Part shown: piece after piece, positions 1 to 9,476 of the stretch
Position numbering within the stretch: position 1 is the first letter of the stretch
How the letters are laid out: every line of letters begins with the position of its first letter
Source: Pseudomonas sp. R76
GTDB taxonomy: Bacteria; Pseudomonadota; Gammaproteobacteria; Pseudomonadales; Pseudomonadaceae
NCBI RefSeq assembly: GCF_009834565.1
Contig: NZ_CP019428.1
Coordinates: forward strand, 5,766,001-5,830,000
Direction: 5' to 3'
Length of the DNA: 64,000 bases
Notes under the pieces: model-generated
What the model was told of the DNA's origin: nothing
The model's database searches: none
What the model saw: only the letters and a program-made list of their open reading frames with translations
Program-made: the position numbers and the translations under genes

Positions 1-2
1 GC

Positions 3-125
3 CAGCCGGCCGGCGCTGAACTGCTGCACGCCAGCCCGCGCGAACTGCTGGATTGGGGCATTGCGCACTGGGATGCCAGCCGGATCCCGCGCACACTCAC
101 GCTGGCCGAAGCGCAATTGAGCTGA
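3..125 (+). CDS. gluQ: Glutamyl-Q tRNA(Asp) synthetase, C-terminal end (partial)
   Basis: The window opens inside an ORF whose last 40 codons end at TGA 123-125. The residues, including WGIAHWDASRIPR and a final LAEAQLS, match the C-terminus of GluQ, the truncated GluRS paralogue that glutamylates queuosine in tRNA(Asp). The catalytic domain lies upstream of the window. The position just before cbrA is the usual one in Pseudomonas. The assignment rests on a short tail plus context, so it is good but not certain. Confidence 0.75.
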   Translation, partial: QPAGAELLHASPRELLDWGIAHWDASRIPRTLTLAEAQLS

Positions 126-187
126 AGGCGCTTGCAGCTTGCCAGCCATCCGTTACCATCGCCGCAGTTTTTTAATCAGAGGCCAAC

Positions 188-364
188 ATGTACATCTATC
201 GATTGGTCCTGCTGCTGGTCGTCGGGATCTACCTGTTTTCCCCCGCCATCATGGATTGGTGGATCGACGCCACGGGCGCCTGGTATCGCCCTTATCTGCT
301 GTGGCTGATCCTGATTGTCGTGACCTTCATCCTGCAGAGCCAAAAAGATGCCGATGAGCTTTAG
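188..364 (+). CDS. Small two-helix membrane protein overlapping cbrA
   Basis: This 58-codon ORF starts at ATG 188, a few bases after an AGAGG-like ribosome site, and ends at TAG 362-364. It therefore overlaps the first codons of cbrA (ATG 348) by 17 bases. Two hydrophobic stretches (about residues 4-20 and 37-52) flank a short Trp-rich segment, suggesting a small inner-membrane protein. The overlap suggests translational coupling to the CbrA kinase. I recall an ORF in this position in P. putida being called cbrX, but I cannot confirm that from sequence. The biochemical function is unknown. Confidence 0.7.
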   Translation: MYIYRLVLLLVVGIYLFSPAIMDWWIDATGAWYRPYLLWLILIVVTFILQSQKDADEL

Positions 365-3302
365 CCTCACCCAGATGCTGCTGATCAGCGCCGCCTACCT
401 GGCCGCGCTGTTCGCCGTGGCCTGGATCAGTGAGCGCGGAATGATTCCGCGGGCGATCATTCGCCATCCGTTGACCTACACCTTGTCCTTGGGCGTTTAC
501 GCCAGCGCCTGGGCGTTTTATGGCACCGTAGGCCTGGCCTATCAGTACGGCTACGGCTTCCTGTCCAGTTACCTCGGGGTGTCCGGCGCGTTCCTGCTGG
601 CGCCGGTGTTGCTGTATCCGATCCTGAAGATCACGCGCACCTACCAGCTGTCATCCCTGGCGGACCTGTTTGCCTTCCGCTTTCGCAGCACCTGGGCCGG
701 CGCACTCACCACGATTTTCATGCTGCTCGGCGTGCTGCCGCTGCTGGCCTTGCAAATCCAGGCCGTGGCGGACTCCATCAGCATCCTCACCCGCGAGCCG
801 GTGCAGCATCGCGTCGCGCTGGCGTTTTGCGCGTTGATCACGCTGTTCACGATTTTCTTCGGCTCACGCCATATCGCCACCCGCGAAAAACACGAAGGCC
901 TGGTGTTTGCGATTGCCTTCGAATCGGTGATCAAGCTGATCGCCATTGGCGGCGTCGGCCTGTATGCGCTGTACGGCGTGTTCGACGGCCCGCAACAGCT
1001 GGAGTTGTGGCTGCTGCAAAATCAGACCGCCCTCGCCGCCTTGCACACGCCGCTGCAAGAAGGCCCATGGCGCACGCTGCTGCTGGTGTTCTTCGCTTCG
1101 GCGATTGTGATGCCGCACATGTACCACATGACGTTCACCGAGAACCTCAACCCGCGCTCATTAGTGAGTGCAAGCTGGGGCTTGCCGCTGTTCCTGCTGC
1201 TGATGAGCCTGGCAGTGCCGCTGATTCTGTGGGCCGGCCTCAAGCTGGGAGCGACCACCAACCCCGAATACTTCACCCTCGGCGTCGGTATTGCGGCCAA
1301 CAGTAAATCCCTGGCGTTGCTGGCCTACGTCGGCGGTTTGTCGGCGGCCAGTGGCTTGATCATTGTCACTACGCTGGCGCTGTCGGGCATGGCGCTCAAT
1401 CACCTGGTGCTGCCGCTGTATCAGCCGCCAGCCGAAGGCAATATCTACCGCTGGCTGAAGTGGACGCGTCGCGCGCTGATCGTTGCGATCATCATGGCCG
1501 GTTATGGCTTCTACCTGTTGCTGGGCGCCGGGCAGGACCTGGCCAACCTCGGCATCGTCGCGTTTGTCGCCACCTTGCAGTTCCTGCCCGGCGTGTTGTC
1601 GGTGCTGTACTGGCCGACCGCCAACCGTCGGGGCTTCATCGCCGGGCTGCTGGCGGGGATTCTGGTATGGATCGTCACCATGCTGCTGCCGCTGGTCGGC
1701 AATTTGCAGGGCTTCTACATCCCACTGCTGAACATGATTTACGTGCTCGACGACACCAGCTGGCACATGGCGGCGATTGCTTCGCTGGCGGCCAACGTGC
1801 TGATGTTCACCTTGATCTCGCTGTTCACCAACGCCAGCCCCGAAGAAACCAGTGCCGCCGAAGCCTGCGCGGTGGACAACGTGCGCCGCCCGCAACGCCG
1901 CGAACTGCATGCCGCCTCGCCCCAGGAATTTGCCACGCAACTGGCCAAGCCGCTGGGCGCCAAAGCCGCACAGAAGGAAGTCGAACAGGCGCTGCGCGAT
2001 CTGTACCTGCCCTTCGACGAACGCCGCCCGTATGCGCTGCGGCGCTTGCGCGACCGGATCGAGGCCAACCTGTCCGGGCTGATGGGGCCGAGCGTGTCCC
2101 AGGACATGGTTGAAACCTTCCTGCCTTACAAGGCCGGCGGCGAAAACTACGTCACCGAAGACATCCACTTCATCGAGAGCCGGCTGGAGGATTACCACTC
2201 ACGCCTCACCGGTCTCGCTGCCGAACTCGATGCATTGCGCCGCTACCACCGCCAGACCCTGCAGGAGCTGCCGATGGGTGTGTGCTCCCTGGCCAAGGAT
2301 CAAGAGATCCTGATGTGGAACAAGGCCATGGAAGAACTGACCGGTATCGCCGCCCAGCGGGTAGTGGGTTCGCGCCTGAACACCCTGGGCGACCCGTGGA
2401 AAGAACTGCTGCAAGGCTTTATCAACCTGCCCGACGAGCATTTGCACAAGCAGCACCTGGCGCTGGACGGCCAGACCCGCTGGCTCAACCTGCACAAAGC
2501 CGCGATCGACGAGCCGCTGGCGCCCGGCAACAGCGGCCTGGTGTTGTTGGTCGAAGATTTGACCGACACGCAAATGCTCGAAGACAAGCTGGTGCACTCC
2601 GAGCGCCTGGCCAGCATTGGTCGTTTGGCCGCAGGCGTGGCCCACGAGATTGGCAACCCGATCACCGGTATCGCGTGCCTGGCGCAGAACCTGCGCGAAG
2701 AGCGCGAAGAGGACGGTGAGATCACCGAAATCAGCGGGCAGATCCTTGAGCAGACCAAGCGCGTTTCACGCATCGTGCAGTCGTTGATGAGCTTCGCCCA
2801 TGCCGGCGCGCATCAGAATCAGGATGAGGCCGTGTGCCTGGCCGAAGTCGCGCAGGATGCCATTGGGCTGCTGGCCTTGAACCGGCGCAATTTCGAAGTA
2901 CAGTTCTTTAATCTGTGCGACCCGGACCACTGGGTCGACGGCGACTCCCAACGCTTGGCGCAGGTGTTGATCAACCTGCTGTCCAACGCCCGTGACGCGT
3001 CCCCGCCGCACAGCGCGGTACGCGTCAAGAGCGAGGCTTTCGAGCACACGGTCGATCTGATCGTGGAAGACGAAGGCAGCGGTATTCCACAGAACATCAT
3101 GGATCGATTGTTCGAACCTTTCTTCACCACCAAGGACCCAGGTGAAGGCACCGGTCTGGGCCTTGCACTGGTCTATTCCATCGTTGAAGAGCATTATGGA
3201 CAAATCACCATCGACAGCCCGGCTGACACCGAAAGCCAACGCGGCACCCGTATTCGGGTGACCTTGCCGCGTCATGTCGAAGCGACGTCCGCTGTGAACT
3301 GA
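348..3302 (+). CDS. cbrA: Sensor histidine kinase CbrA
   Basis: CbrA is the membrane sensor of the CbrA/CbrB system controlling carbon-nitrogen balance and catabolite repression in Pseudomonas. The N-terminal half (about residues 5-500) is a multi-pass SSF-type sodium/solute symporter-like domain. It is followed by a PAS-like segment (about 640-740), a HisKA domain with the phospho-acceptor in GVAHEIGNP (His766), and a HATPase domain with an N box (NLLSNARDA) and the glycine boxes EDEGSGIP and [10 protein letters not shown]. At 984 residues it has the family length. The start at 348 lies inside the preceding small ORF; an in-frame ATG at 354 is possible. cbrB follows after 22 bases, so the pair is co-transcribed. 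Its natural signal is not apparent from sequence. Confidence 0.96.
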   Translation: MPMSFSLTQMLLISAAYLAALFAVAWISERGMIPRAIIRHPLTYTLSLGVYASAWAFYGTVGLAYQYGYGFLSSYLGVSGAFLLAPVLLYPILKITRTYQLSSLADLFAFRFRSTWAGALTTIFMLLGVLPLLALQIQAVADSISILTREPVQHRVALAFCALITLFTIFFGSRHIATREKHEGLVFAIAFESVIKLIAIGGVGLYALYGVFDGPQQLELWLLQNQTALAALHTPLQEGPWRTLLLVFFASAIVMPHMYHMTFTENLNPRSLVSASWGLPLFLLLMSLAVPLILWAGLKLGATTNPEYFTLGVGIAANSKSLALLAYVGGLSAASGLIIVTTLALSGMALNHLVLPLYQPPAEGNIYRWLKWTRRALIVAIIMAGYGFYLLLGAGQDLANLGIVAFVATLQFLPGVLSVLYWPTANRRGFIAGLLAGILVWIVTMLLPLVGNLQGFYIPLLNMIYVLDDTSWHMAAIASLAANVLMFTLISLFTNASPEETSAAEACAVDNVRRPQRRELHAASPQEFATQLAKPLGAKAAQKEVEQALRDLYLPFDERRPYALRRLRDRIEANLSGLMGPSVSQDMVETFLPYKAGGENYVTEDIHFIESRLEDYHSRLTGLAAELDALRRYHRQTLQELPMGVCSLAKDQEILMWNKAMEELTGIAAQRVVGSRLNTLGDPWKELLQGFINLPDEHLHKQHLALDGQTRWLNLHKAAIDEPLAPGNSGLVLLVEDLTDTQMLEDKLVHSERLASIGRLAAGVAHEIGNPITGIACLAQNLREEREEDGEITEISGQILEQTKRVSRIVQSLMSFAHAGAHQNQDEAVCLAEVAQDAIGLLALNRRNFEVQFFNLCDPDHWVDGDSQRLAQVLINLLSNARDASPPHSAVRVKSEAFEHTVDLIVEDEGSGIPQNIMDRLFEPFFTTKDPGEGTGLGLALVYSIVEEHYGQITIDSPADTESQRGTRIRVTLPRHVEATSAVN

Positions 3303-3324
3303 GACCGTCGAGAGAATTGAATCA

Positions 3325-4755
3325 ATGCCGCACATTTTGATCGTCGAAGACGAAACAATTATCCGCTCTGCCTTGCGTCGCCTGCTTGAACGTAATCAGT
3401 ACCAGGTCAGCGAAGCCGGCTCGGTGCAGGAAGCCCAAGAGCGGTTCAGCATTCCCACGTTCGACCTGATTGTCAGCGACCTGCGTCTGCCGGGCGCGCC
3501 CGGTACGGAGCTGATCAAGCTTGGCCAGGGCACCCCGGTGCTGATCATGACCAGCTACGCCAGCCTGCGTTCGGCCGTGGACTCGATGAAGATGGGCGCG
3601 GTGGACTACATCGCCAAGCCTTTCGACCACGACGAAATGCTCCAGGCCGTGGCCCGCATCCTGCGCGACCGCCAATCGGCTGGCAGTGCGCCCGCCGAAC
3701 AGCGCCCCGCCGGCAAGGCCGCCGAGAAACCGGGTGTCGACAACAGCAACGGCGAGATCGGCATTATCGGCTCCTGCCCACCGATGCAGGATCTGTACAG
3801 CAAGATCCGCAAAGTCGCGCCAACCGATTCCAATGTATTGATTCAGGGCGAATCGGGCACCGGTAAAGAGCTGGTGGCCCGCGCCCTGCACAACCTGTCC
3901 AAACGCGCCAAGGCGCCGATGATTTCGGTGAACTGCGCGGCGATTCCTGAATCCCTGATTGAGTCCGAACTGTTCGGCCACGAGAAAGGCGCGTTTACCG
4001 GCGCCAGCGCCGGGCGTGCGGGCCTGGTGGAAGCGGCGGACGGCGGCACCTTGTTCCTTGACGAAATCGGCGAACTGCCCCTGGAAGCCCAGGCGCGCCT
4101 GCTGCGTGTGTTGCAGGAAGGCGAAATTCGCCGCGTAGGTTCGGTGCAGTCGCAGAAGGTCGATGTACGCCTGATCGCCGCGACCCACCGTGACCTGAAG
4201 AGCCTGGCCAAGATCGGCCAGTTCCGTGAAGACTTGTATTACCGCCTGCACGTGATTGCTCTCAAGCTGCCGGCCCTGCGTGAGCGTGGCGCCGACGTCA
4301 ACGAGATCGCCAGCGCTTTCCTGCTGCGCCAGAGTGCGCGCATCAACCGTACCGACCTCAAGTTTGCTCCGGACGCCGAGCAAGCCATTCGGCATTACTC
4401 GTGGCCGGGTAACGTGCGCGAGCTGGAGAACGCAGTTGAGCGCGCGGTCATCCTGTCGGAGAGCCCGGAGATTTCTGCCGAGCTGCTGGGCATCGACATC
4501 GAGCTGAGCGACTTGGAGGACGACGATTTCATCGGCCTGGCCCCACAACAGGGCGGCGGTAGCAATACCAGCCATGAGCCAACGGAAGATTTGTCACTGG
4601 AAGATTACTTCCAGCATTTCGTCCTTGAGCACCAGGACCACATGACCGAGACCGAGCTGGCGCGCAAGCTGGGCGTGAGCCGCAAGTGCCTGTGGGAACG
4701 GCGCCAGCGCCTGGGCATTCCACGGCGCAAGACCGGGGTGGCCAGCGAGAGTTGA
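3325..4755 (+). CDS. cbrB: Sigma-54-dependent response regulator CbrB
   Basis: This NtrC-family activator is phosphorylated by CbrA. Residues 1-120 form a receiver domain with acidic pocket E8-D9, phospho-acceptor Asp52 and Lys near residue 98. The AAA+ domain (about 145-380) has Walker A GESGTGKE and the sigma-54 contact motif GAFTGA. The C-terminal end carries a Fis-type helix-turn-helix ([20 protein letters not shown]). In pseudomonads the best-known target is the sRNA CrcZ, whose promoter lies directly downstream here, so regulator, binding site and target RNA are all in one place. Length is normal. Confidence 0.96.
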   Translation: MPHILIVEDETIIRSALRRLLERNQYQVSEAGSVQEAQERFSIPTFDLIVSDLRLPGAPGTELIKLGQGTPVLIMTSYASLRSAVDSMKMGAVDYIAKPFDHDEMLQAVARILRDRQSAGSAPAEQRPAGKAAEKPGVDNSNGEIGIIGSCPPMQDLYSKIRKVAPTDSNVLIQGESGTGKELVARALHNLSKRAKAPMISVNCAAIPESLIESELFGHEKGAFTGASAGRAGLVEAADGGTLFLDEIGELPLEAQARLLRVLQEGEIRRVGSVQSQKVDVRLIAATHRDLKSLAKIGQFREDLYYRLHVIALKLPALRERGADVNEIASAFLLRQSARINRTDLKFAPDAEQAIRHYSWPGNVRELENAVERAVILSESPEISAELLGIDIELSDLEDDDFIGLAPQQGGGSNTSHEPTEDLSLEDYFQHFVLEHQDHMTETELARKLGVSRKCLWERRQRLGIPRRKTGVASES

Positions 4756-4796
4756 GGGCGCGCCCCCACAGGTAACACCCTCAGATGTGAAAAAAC

Positions 4797-4822
4797 TGTT
4801 ACCGCAGCTTTTTCACGTAACA
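4797..4822 (+). promoter_or_regulatory. CbrB binding site (UAS) upstream of crcZ
   Basis: An exact TGTTAC-N14-GTAACA palindrome lies about 100-125 bases upstream of the sigma-54 promoter. This is the form reported for CbrB activator sites in P. putida. Further GTAAC half-sites lie at 4772-4777 and 4839-4843, giving the multi-site arrangement typical of enhancer-type activators. Confidence 0.82.
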
Positions 4823-4826
4823 GAAG

Positions 4827-4861
4827 CCGGGGCTTACGGTAACGAAGCCTCGGTTTTTTTT
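4827..4861 (+). terminator. Intrinsic terminator after cbrB
   Basis: CCGGGGCTT (4827-4835) pairs with AAGCCTCGG (4845-4853), with one G-U pair, and eight T follow. The loop includes a GTAAC half-site, so the terminator overlaps the upstream activator region of crcZ. Confidence 0.75.
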
Positions 4862-4920
4862 GGCCCTCAAAAAACCCGAAACCACCTAAAACCCCCGGTT
4901 TTGCTGGACGGCACAAAAGT

Positions 4921-4936
4921 TGGCACGCACCCTGCT
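4921..4936 (+). promoter_or_regulatory. Sigma-54 promoter of crcZ
   Basis: TGGCACGCACCCTGCT matches the -24/-12 consensus TGGCACG-N4-TTGC, with the invariant GG (4922-4923) and GC (4934-4935) at the correct spacing. Transcription should begin about 12 bases after the GC, near 4946-4948. Confidence 0.88.
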
Positions 4937-4946
4937 ATATGCTTAG

Positions 4947-5312
4947 TACAAAAACAATAACAAGCTCAGTACCAGACAATAAAAATAAGACGAATCGACT
5001 CACGCACAATAAAAACAACACGGCGGAGGCGCAGCTAACTGATTCTTTTGGAGAGGCGTTGCATTTGGGGCTTGCCCCGCAACCAGGCCGAGAACAACAA
5101 AAACTGCCCTAAGGCAGAGCCTGAACTGGTTGGATCGTAGATCAGCAACACAGCGACCAAAGCAATCCGTTTGCTCTTGACTCCCGATTGGGAGTGTCAT
5201 GAAGGTGAAATGTCATGGCGAGGGCGATCAACAAAAACAAGAAGCCCGCAATCAATAATAAAAATAGAGCACGCAACTACTTCTGGGGGAGCTTCGGCTC
5301 CCCTTGTAGTTT
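4947..5312 (+). ncRNA. crcZ: CrcZ, Hfq/Crc-sequestering small RNA
   Basis: CrcZ titrates Hfq and Crc away from target mRNAs and so relieves catabolite repression. The stretch has no convincing gene but has the expected sigma-54 promoter and CbrB site. At least six A-rich CA motifs of AAnAAnAA type lie near 4948-4963, 4975-4990, 5005-5019, 5091-5104, 5230-5242 and 5252-5266. It ends with GGGGAGC-TTCG-GCTCCCC (5286-5303) followed by TTGTAGTTT. The predicted length of about 365 nt fits CrcZ of fluorescent pseudomonads. The 5' end is inferred from the promoter and the 3' end from the hairpin. Confidence 0.88.
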
Positions 5313-5464
5313 CCGGCGTTTGACCGGCCCAGCCCTTCTTTTAAGCATATGGCGCAACGCCTGCAGCTTGTTCCTACACCATCCCTCGACTAAATGCTAG
5401 AATCCCGGCCCATCATGCGGTCATTCTTCGTTATGGCCGAACATTCCTTCAAACAGTGCATCCC

Positions 5465-6868
5465 ATGCTGAAGAAGTTGTTCCAGTCATTCCGTTCTCCC
5501 TTGCGTCGTACGCAACACATTCGCAGCACGCCTGAAGTGCTTAACAGCAATCAGCATTCATTGCAGCGCGCTCAGTTCAGCCGTTATGCGGTGAACATCG
5601 TCGAACGTTTGCAGAACGCCGGCTACCAGGCCTATCTGGTGGGCGGCTGTGTACGTGACATGATGCTCAATATCACGCCCAAGGATTTCGACGTCGCCAC
5701 CAGCGCCACGCCCGAGCAGGTACGCGCCGAGTTTCGCAATGCGCGCATCATCGGCCGTCGCTTCAAATTGGTGCACATCCACTTTGGTCGCGAAATCATC
5801 GAGGTCGCGACCTTCCGCGCCGGCCATCCGCAAAACGATGACGAGGAAGACACTAACCAGTCCTCCCGCAACGAGAGCGGCCGTATCCTGCGTGACAACG
5901 TTTACGGCACCCTGGAAGAAGATGCGCAACGCCGCGACTTCACCATCAATGCCCTGTATTACGACCCGGTCAGCGAACGCATCCTCGATTACGCCAATGG
6001 CGTACACGATATTCGCAACAACCTGATCCGCCTGATCGGCGACCCGACCCAGCGCTATCAGGAAGACCCGGTGCGCATGCTGCGAGCGGTGCGTTTTGCC
6101 GCCAAGCTGAACTTCGGTATCGAAAAACATACTGCCGCGCCAATTCGCGAGCTGGCACCGATGCTGCGGGAAATTCCCTCGGCACGCCTGTTCGAAGAAG
6201 TGCTCAAGCTGTTCCTCTCGGGGTATGCCGCCGACACCTTCGAAATGCTCGTCGACCTGCAGTTGTTCGATCCATTGTTCCCGGCCAGCGCCGAGGCCCT
6301 GGAATACAACCCGACGTACACCCACACGCTGATCAGCGAAGCCTTGATCAACACCGACCTGCGCATCAAACAGAACAAACCGGTGACCCCGGCGTTCCTG
6401 TTTGCCGCCCTGTTGTGGCCAGCCCTGCCCAAGCGTGTACTGCGCTTGCAAGACCGTGGCATGCCGCCGATCCCAGCCATGCAAGAGGCTGCGCACGAGC
6501 TGATCGCCGAGCAGTGTCAGCGCATTGCTATCCCGAAACGTTTCACCCTGCCGATCCGCGAGATCTGGGACATGCAGGAGCGTCTGCCGCGCCGCAGTGG
6601 CAAACGTGCCGACCTGCTGCTGGACAATCCGCGCTTCCGCGCCGGCTACGACTTCCTGCTGCTGCGTGAAAGCGCCGGCGAGCAGACCGACGGCCTGGGC
6701 GAATGGTGGACCGATTACCAGGACGCCAATGACAGCCAGCGCCGCGACATGATTCGTGACCTTGGCAGCAAAGGCGATGGTGCGGGCGAAGGCCCGAAAA
6801 AGCGTCGCCGCAGCTCCGGCAGCAAGCGTAAGCGCAGCGCTGATGCCTCGGGCGCTGCAGGCGAATAA
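5465..6868 (+). CDS. pcnB: Polynucleotide adenylyltransferase (poly(A) polymerase I)
   Basis: PcnB adds 3' poly(A) tails that promote RNA decay. The nucleotidyltransferase head carries GGCVRDMML followed by the metal-binding DFDVATSATPEQ segment (about residues 60-85), then the tRNA-NT/PAP RNA-binding region with EDPVRMLRAVRFAAKL. The C-terminal tail is rich in Lys, Arg and Ser (KKRRRSSGSKRKR), as in gamma-proteobacterial PcnB. ATG 5465 gives 467 residues; a GTG three codons earlier (5456) is possible. folK begins two bases after the stop, so the genes are coupled. Confidence 0.94.
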   Translation: MLKKLFQSFRSPLRRTQHIRSTPEVLNSNQHSLQRAQFSRYAVNIVERLQNAGYQAYLVGGCVRDMMLNITPKDFDVATSATPEQVRAEFRNARIIGRRFKLVHIHFGREIIEVATFRAGHPQNDDEEDTNQSSRNESGRILRDNVYGTLEEDAQRRDFTINALYYDPVSERILDYANGVHDIRNNLIRLIGDPTQRYQEDPVRMLRAVRFAAKLNFGIEKHTAAPIRELAPMLREIPSARLFEEVLKLFLSGYAADTFEMLVDLQLFDPLFPASAEALEYNPTYTHTLISEALINTDLRIKQNKPVTPAFLFAALLWPALPKRVLRLQDRGMPPIPAMQEAAHELIAEQCQRIAIPKRFTLPIREIWDMQERLPRRSGKRADLLLDNPRFRAGYDFLLLRESAGEQTDGLGEWWTDYQDANDSQRRDMIRDLGSKGDGAGEGPKKRRRSSGSKRKRSADASGAAGE

Positions 6869-6870
6869 AC

Positions 6871-7356
6871 GTGGAACGCATCTACATCGGCATGGGCAGC
6901 AACCTGGCTGCCCCGGAGCAGCAATTGCGCATCGCCACCCAGGCGCTGGCGCAGTTGCCAGGCACTACGCTGGCTGGCGTGTCGGCCTTCTATCAAAGTG
7001 ATTCCCTGCTCCCAGGCCAACCGCGCTACACCAATGCGGTCGCGGCCCTGGACAGCACCCTCGCACCACTGGCGCTGCTTGATGCGCTGCAAGCCATCGA
7101 AAACGACCAGGGCCGCGAACGCCTTGAGCGTTGGGGCCCACGCACCCTTGATCTGGATATCCTGTTGTTTGGCGAGCGTCTTATCGACGAGCCGCGCCTG
7201 AAGGTGCCTCATTACCAGATGCACCTGCGCGCGTTTGTGTTGTACCCGCTGGCTGAGCTCGCACCCGCCGACCTGCAATTGCCAAATGGCCAAACGCTTG
7301 AAGAGCTGCTGACGGCCTGCCCGTTTGTCGGCCTGGAACGCCTCCCCACTGCTTGA
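6871..7356 (+). CDS. folK: 6-hydroxymethyl-7,8-dihydropterin pyrophosphokinase
   Basis: FolK transfers pyrophosphate from ATP to 6-hydroxymethyl-dihydropterin in folate synthesis, supplying the substrate of FolP (encoded at 31079 here). The 161-residue protein begins MERIYIGMGSN and contains RWGPRTLDLDILLFG and the PHYQMHLRAFVLYPL segment typical of the family. It starts with GTG directly after pcnB. The pair pcnB-folK is widely conserved and probably one transcript. Confidence 0.95.
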   Translation: MERIYIGMGSNLAAPEQQLRIATQALAQLPGTTLAGVSAFYQSDSLLPGQPRYTNAVAALDSTLAPLALLDALQAIENDQGRERLERWGPRTLDLDILLFGERLIDEPRLKVPHYQMHLRAFVLYPLAELAPADLQLPNGQTLEELLTACPFVGLERLPTA

Positions 7357-7366
7357 CTCGATCCCT

Positions 7367-7406
7367 GTAACAGCGGTAACACCGCCCTCGTAACAATGCG
7401 GTAACA
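7367..7406 (+). repeat. Four copies of GTAACA between folK and panB
   Basis: GTAACA occurs at 7367, 7376, 7390 and 7401, all in the same orientation within 40 bases. The second copy sits in a small GCGGT-aac-ACCGC hairpin. GTAACA is also the half-site of the CbrB operator, but no TGTTAC partner is present. The rest of 7407-7585 holds the panB leader and no gene that I can support. Confidence 0.6.
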
Positions 7407-7585
7407 CATCCAATTGACTTCCCGAGTCCTCATCACGACTATAGGCGTCCCGCTGCCGCCAACCCGGCGCTGAAGGGCGCAATCCAGGCCTTATAAGCAC
7501 TGCTCTCAAGACGGTGCGCCTGTATAGAACGAAGACTCACGCGCGTTACTCGCTGTTTCCAAGCGCCTGAACGAGGACCCTTTTC

Positions 7586-8386
7586 ATGCCAGACATTACC
7601 CTGACCACCTTGCAGAGCCTCAAGCTCAAAGGTGAAAAAATCACCATGCTGACCTGCTATGACGCCACCTTCGCCCAGGCCAGCTGCCAGGCCGGGGTCG
7701 AGGTGCTGCTGGTGGGTGACTCCCTGGGCATGGTTCTTCAAGGGCATGACAGCACCCTGCCCGTCACCACCGATGAACTCGCCTACCACACCGCCAGCGT
7801 CAAGCGCGGTAACGACGGCGCCTTTATCATCGCCGACCTGCCGTTCATGGGTTACGCCACGGTGGAACAGACATTCCAGAACGCCGGCAAACTCATGCAG
7901 GCCGGTGCGCACATGGTCAAAGTGGAAGGCGCCGTATGGCTCGCCGAGTCGATTCGACTGCTGGCTGAGCGTGGCGTCCCCGTGTGTGTGCACATGGGCC
8001 TGACGCCACAGTCGGTGAACATCCTCGGCGGCTATAAAGTACAAGGCCGTAATGAAGCCCAGGCGCGCCAGATGCGTGCGGACGCCATCGCCCTGGAGCA
8101 AGCAGGTGCCGCGATGATTCTGCTGGAGTGCGTACCGAGCGAACTGGCGGCGGAGATCACCCAGGCTGTCAAAGTGCCGGTGATTGGCATCGGCGCAGGT
8201 TCCGCCACCGACGGCCAGGTCCTGGTTGTGCACGACATGCTCGGTCTGTCGCTGACCGGCCGAGCGCCGAAGTTCGTGAAAAATTTCATGGCGGGAAAAG
8301 ACAGCATTCAGGCTGCACTGAGCGCCTACGTCGATGAAGTCAAAGCCGTGACATTCCCTGGCGACGAACACGGATTCTCTGCATGA
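7586..8386 (+). CDS. panB: 3-methyl-2-oxobutanoate hydroxymethyltransferase
   Basis: PanB makes ketopantoate from alpha-ketoisovalerate and methylene-tetrahydrofolate, the first step towards pantothenate and CoA. The 266-residue TIM-barrel protein has the family signatures [34 protein letters not shown] near the N-terminus, KVEGA, and VIGIGAG near the C-terminus. The stop overlaps the panC start in an ATGA, showing translational coupling. Length is normal. Confidence 0.96.
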   Translation: MPDITLTTLQSLKLKGEKITMLTCYDATFAQASCQAGVEVLLVGDSLGMVLQGHDSTLPVTTDELAYHTASVKRGNDGAFIIADLPFMGYATVEQTFQNAGKLMQAGAHMVKVEGAVWLAESIRLLAERGVPVCVHMGLTPQSVNILGGYKVQGRNEAQARQMRADAIALEQAGAAMILLECVPSELAAEITQAVKVPVIGIGAGSATDGQVLVVHDMLGLSLTGRAPKFVKNFMAGKDSIQAALSAYVDEVKAVTFPGDEHGFSA

Positions 8387-9234
8387 ACACCGTTAAAACC
8401 GTAAGAGAACTGCGCTCCGCCGTCGCCCACGCGCGCAGTGCCGGCAAACGCATCGGCTTTGTGCCCACCATGGGCAACCTGCACAGCGGCCACGCCACGC
8501 TGGTGACCAAAGCCGCGCAGCAATCGGACTTCGTGGTGGCGAGCATCTTCGTCAACCCGTTGCAATTCGGTGCCGGCGAAGATCTGGACAAATACCCGCG
8601 CACGCTGGCTGCCGACCAGGAAAAGCTGCTGCAAGCCGGCTGCAACCTGTTGTTCGCGCCCACCGTCGAGGAAATGTACCCCGGCGGCATGACCGGCCAG
8701 ACCCGCGTCAGTGTTCCGCAACTGTCCGAAGGCCTGTGCGGCGCCAGCCGTCCGGGGCACTTCGAAGGTGTGGCCACGGTGGTCAGCAAGCTGTTCAATA
8801 TGGTCCAGCCGGACATGGCTGTGTTTGGCCAGAAGGATTACCAGCAACTGGCGGTGATCCGCGCCATGGTGCATGACCTGAACATGCCTATCCAGATCAT
8901 CGGCGAGCCGACCGTGCGGGCTGCCGACGGCCTCGCGCTGTCGTCGCGCAACGGCTACCTCACCGACGAGCAGCGCGCCATTGCACCGGTGCTGTACCGC
9001 AGCCTCAGCCAGATTGCCGACGCGATAAAAGCGGGTGACCACGATTTTGCCAAGCTGCGTGCCGAGCAGATCCAGCACATCGAAGCCGCCGGGCTGCGCA
9101 TGGATTACCTCGAAGTGCGCCAAGGCGTGCACTTGCGCCCGGCCACGGCTGAGGATCGCGATGTGGTGATCCTGGTGGCCGCGTACCTGGGTGCGACGCG
9201 CCTGATCGACAATTTGCACCTGAACCTGGCCTGA
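8383..9234 (+). CDS. panC: Pantoate-beta-alanine ligase
   Basis: PanC joins pantoate and beta-alanine with ATP to give pantothenate. The 283-residue protein shows the nucleotidyltransferase motif [14 protein letters not shown] (HxGH), [28 protein letters not shown] and the KMSKS-like loop ALSSRNGYL. It overlaps panB by four bases. The aspartate decarboxylase gene panD, present after panC in P. aeruginosa, is not in the 242 bases before pgi. Confidence 0.96.
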   Translation: MNTVKTVRELRSAVAHARSAGKRIGFVPTMGNLHSGHATLVTKAAQQSDFVVASIFVNPLQFGAGEDLDKYPRTLAADQEKLLQAGCNLLFAPTVEEMYPGGMTGQTRVSVPQLSEGLCGASRPGHFEGVATVVSKLFNMVQPDMAVFGQKDYQQLAVIRAMVHDLNMPIQIIGEPTVRAADGLALSSRNGYLTDEQRAIAPVLYRSLSQIADAIKAGDHDFAKLRAEQIQHIEAAGLRMDYLEVRQGVHLRPATAEDRDVVILVAAYLGATRLIDNLHLNLA

Positions 9235-9288
9235 CCACTCCCGCCTTTTCTGCTTCAAAAACAGCGCACCTGTTGCCCTCCCCGCTGT

Positions 9289-9310
9289 GCCGGTATAAAA
9301 AAGTACCGGC
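9289..9310 (+). terminator. Hairpin after panC
   Basis: GCCGGTA (9289-9295) and TACCGGC (9304-9310) enclose an A-rich loop. There is no T run after the stem, so it may be a weak terminator or an RNA-stabilising hairpin. The rest of the gap (9235-9476) shows no gene. Confidence 0.4.
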
Positions 9311-9476
9311 TACAGCGCAGACAAAGCCAAGACATATCGACACGCTAGGTTTAATGTAATCGCCCTGCGCTCTTGGTTAGCGCTGTCCGGAACCCAGCGC
9401 TTGAGAAAAGACTGGACGTTCCGAACCCTGAAGTGTCCTAAAGGCAGTCCCCGTAATAAAAAGGAAACCCGCAGCG

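Noticed and set aside
5000..5400. Small ORFs inside the crcZ region
   Set aside because: They overlap the non-coding RNA and its A-rich Hfq motifs, with no conserved protein features.
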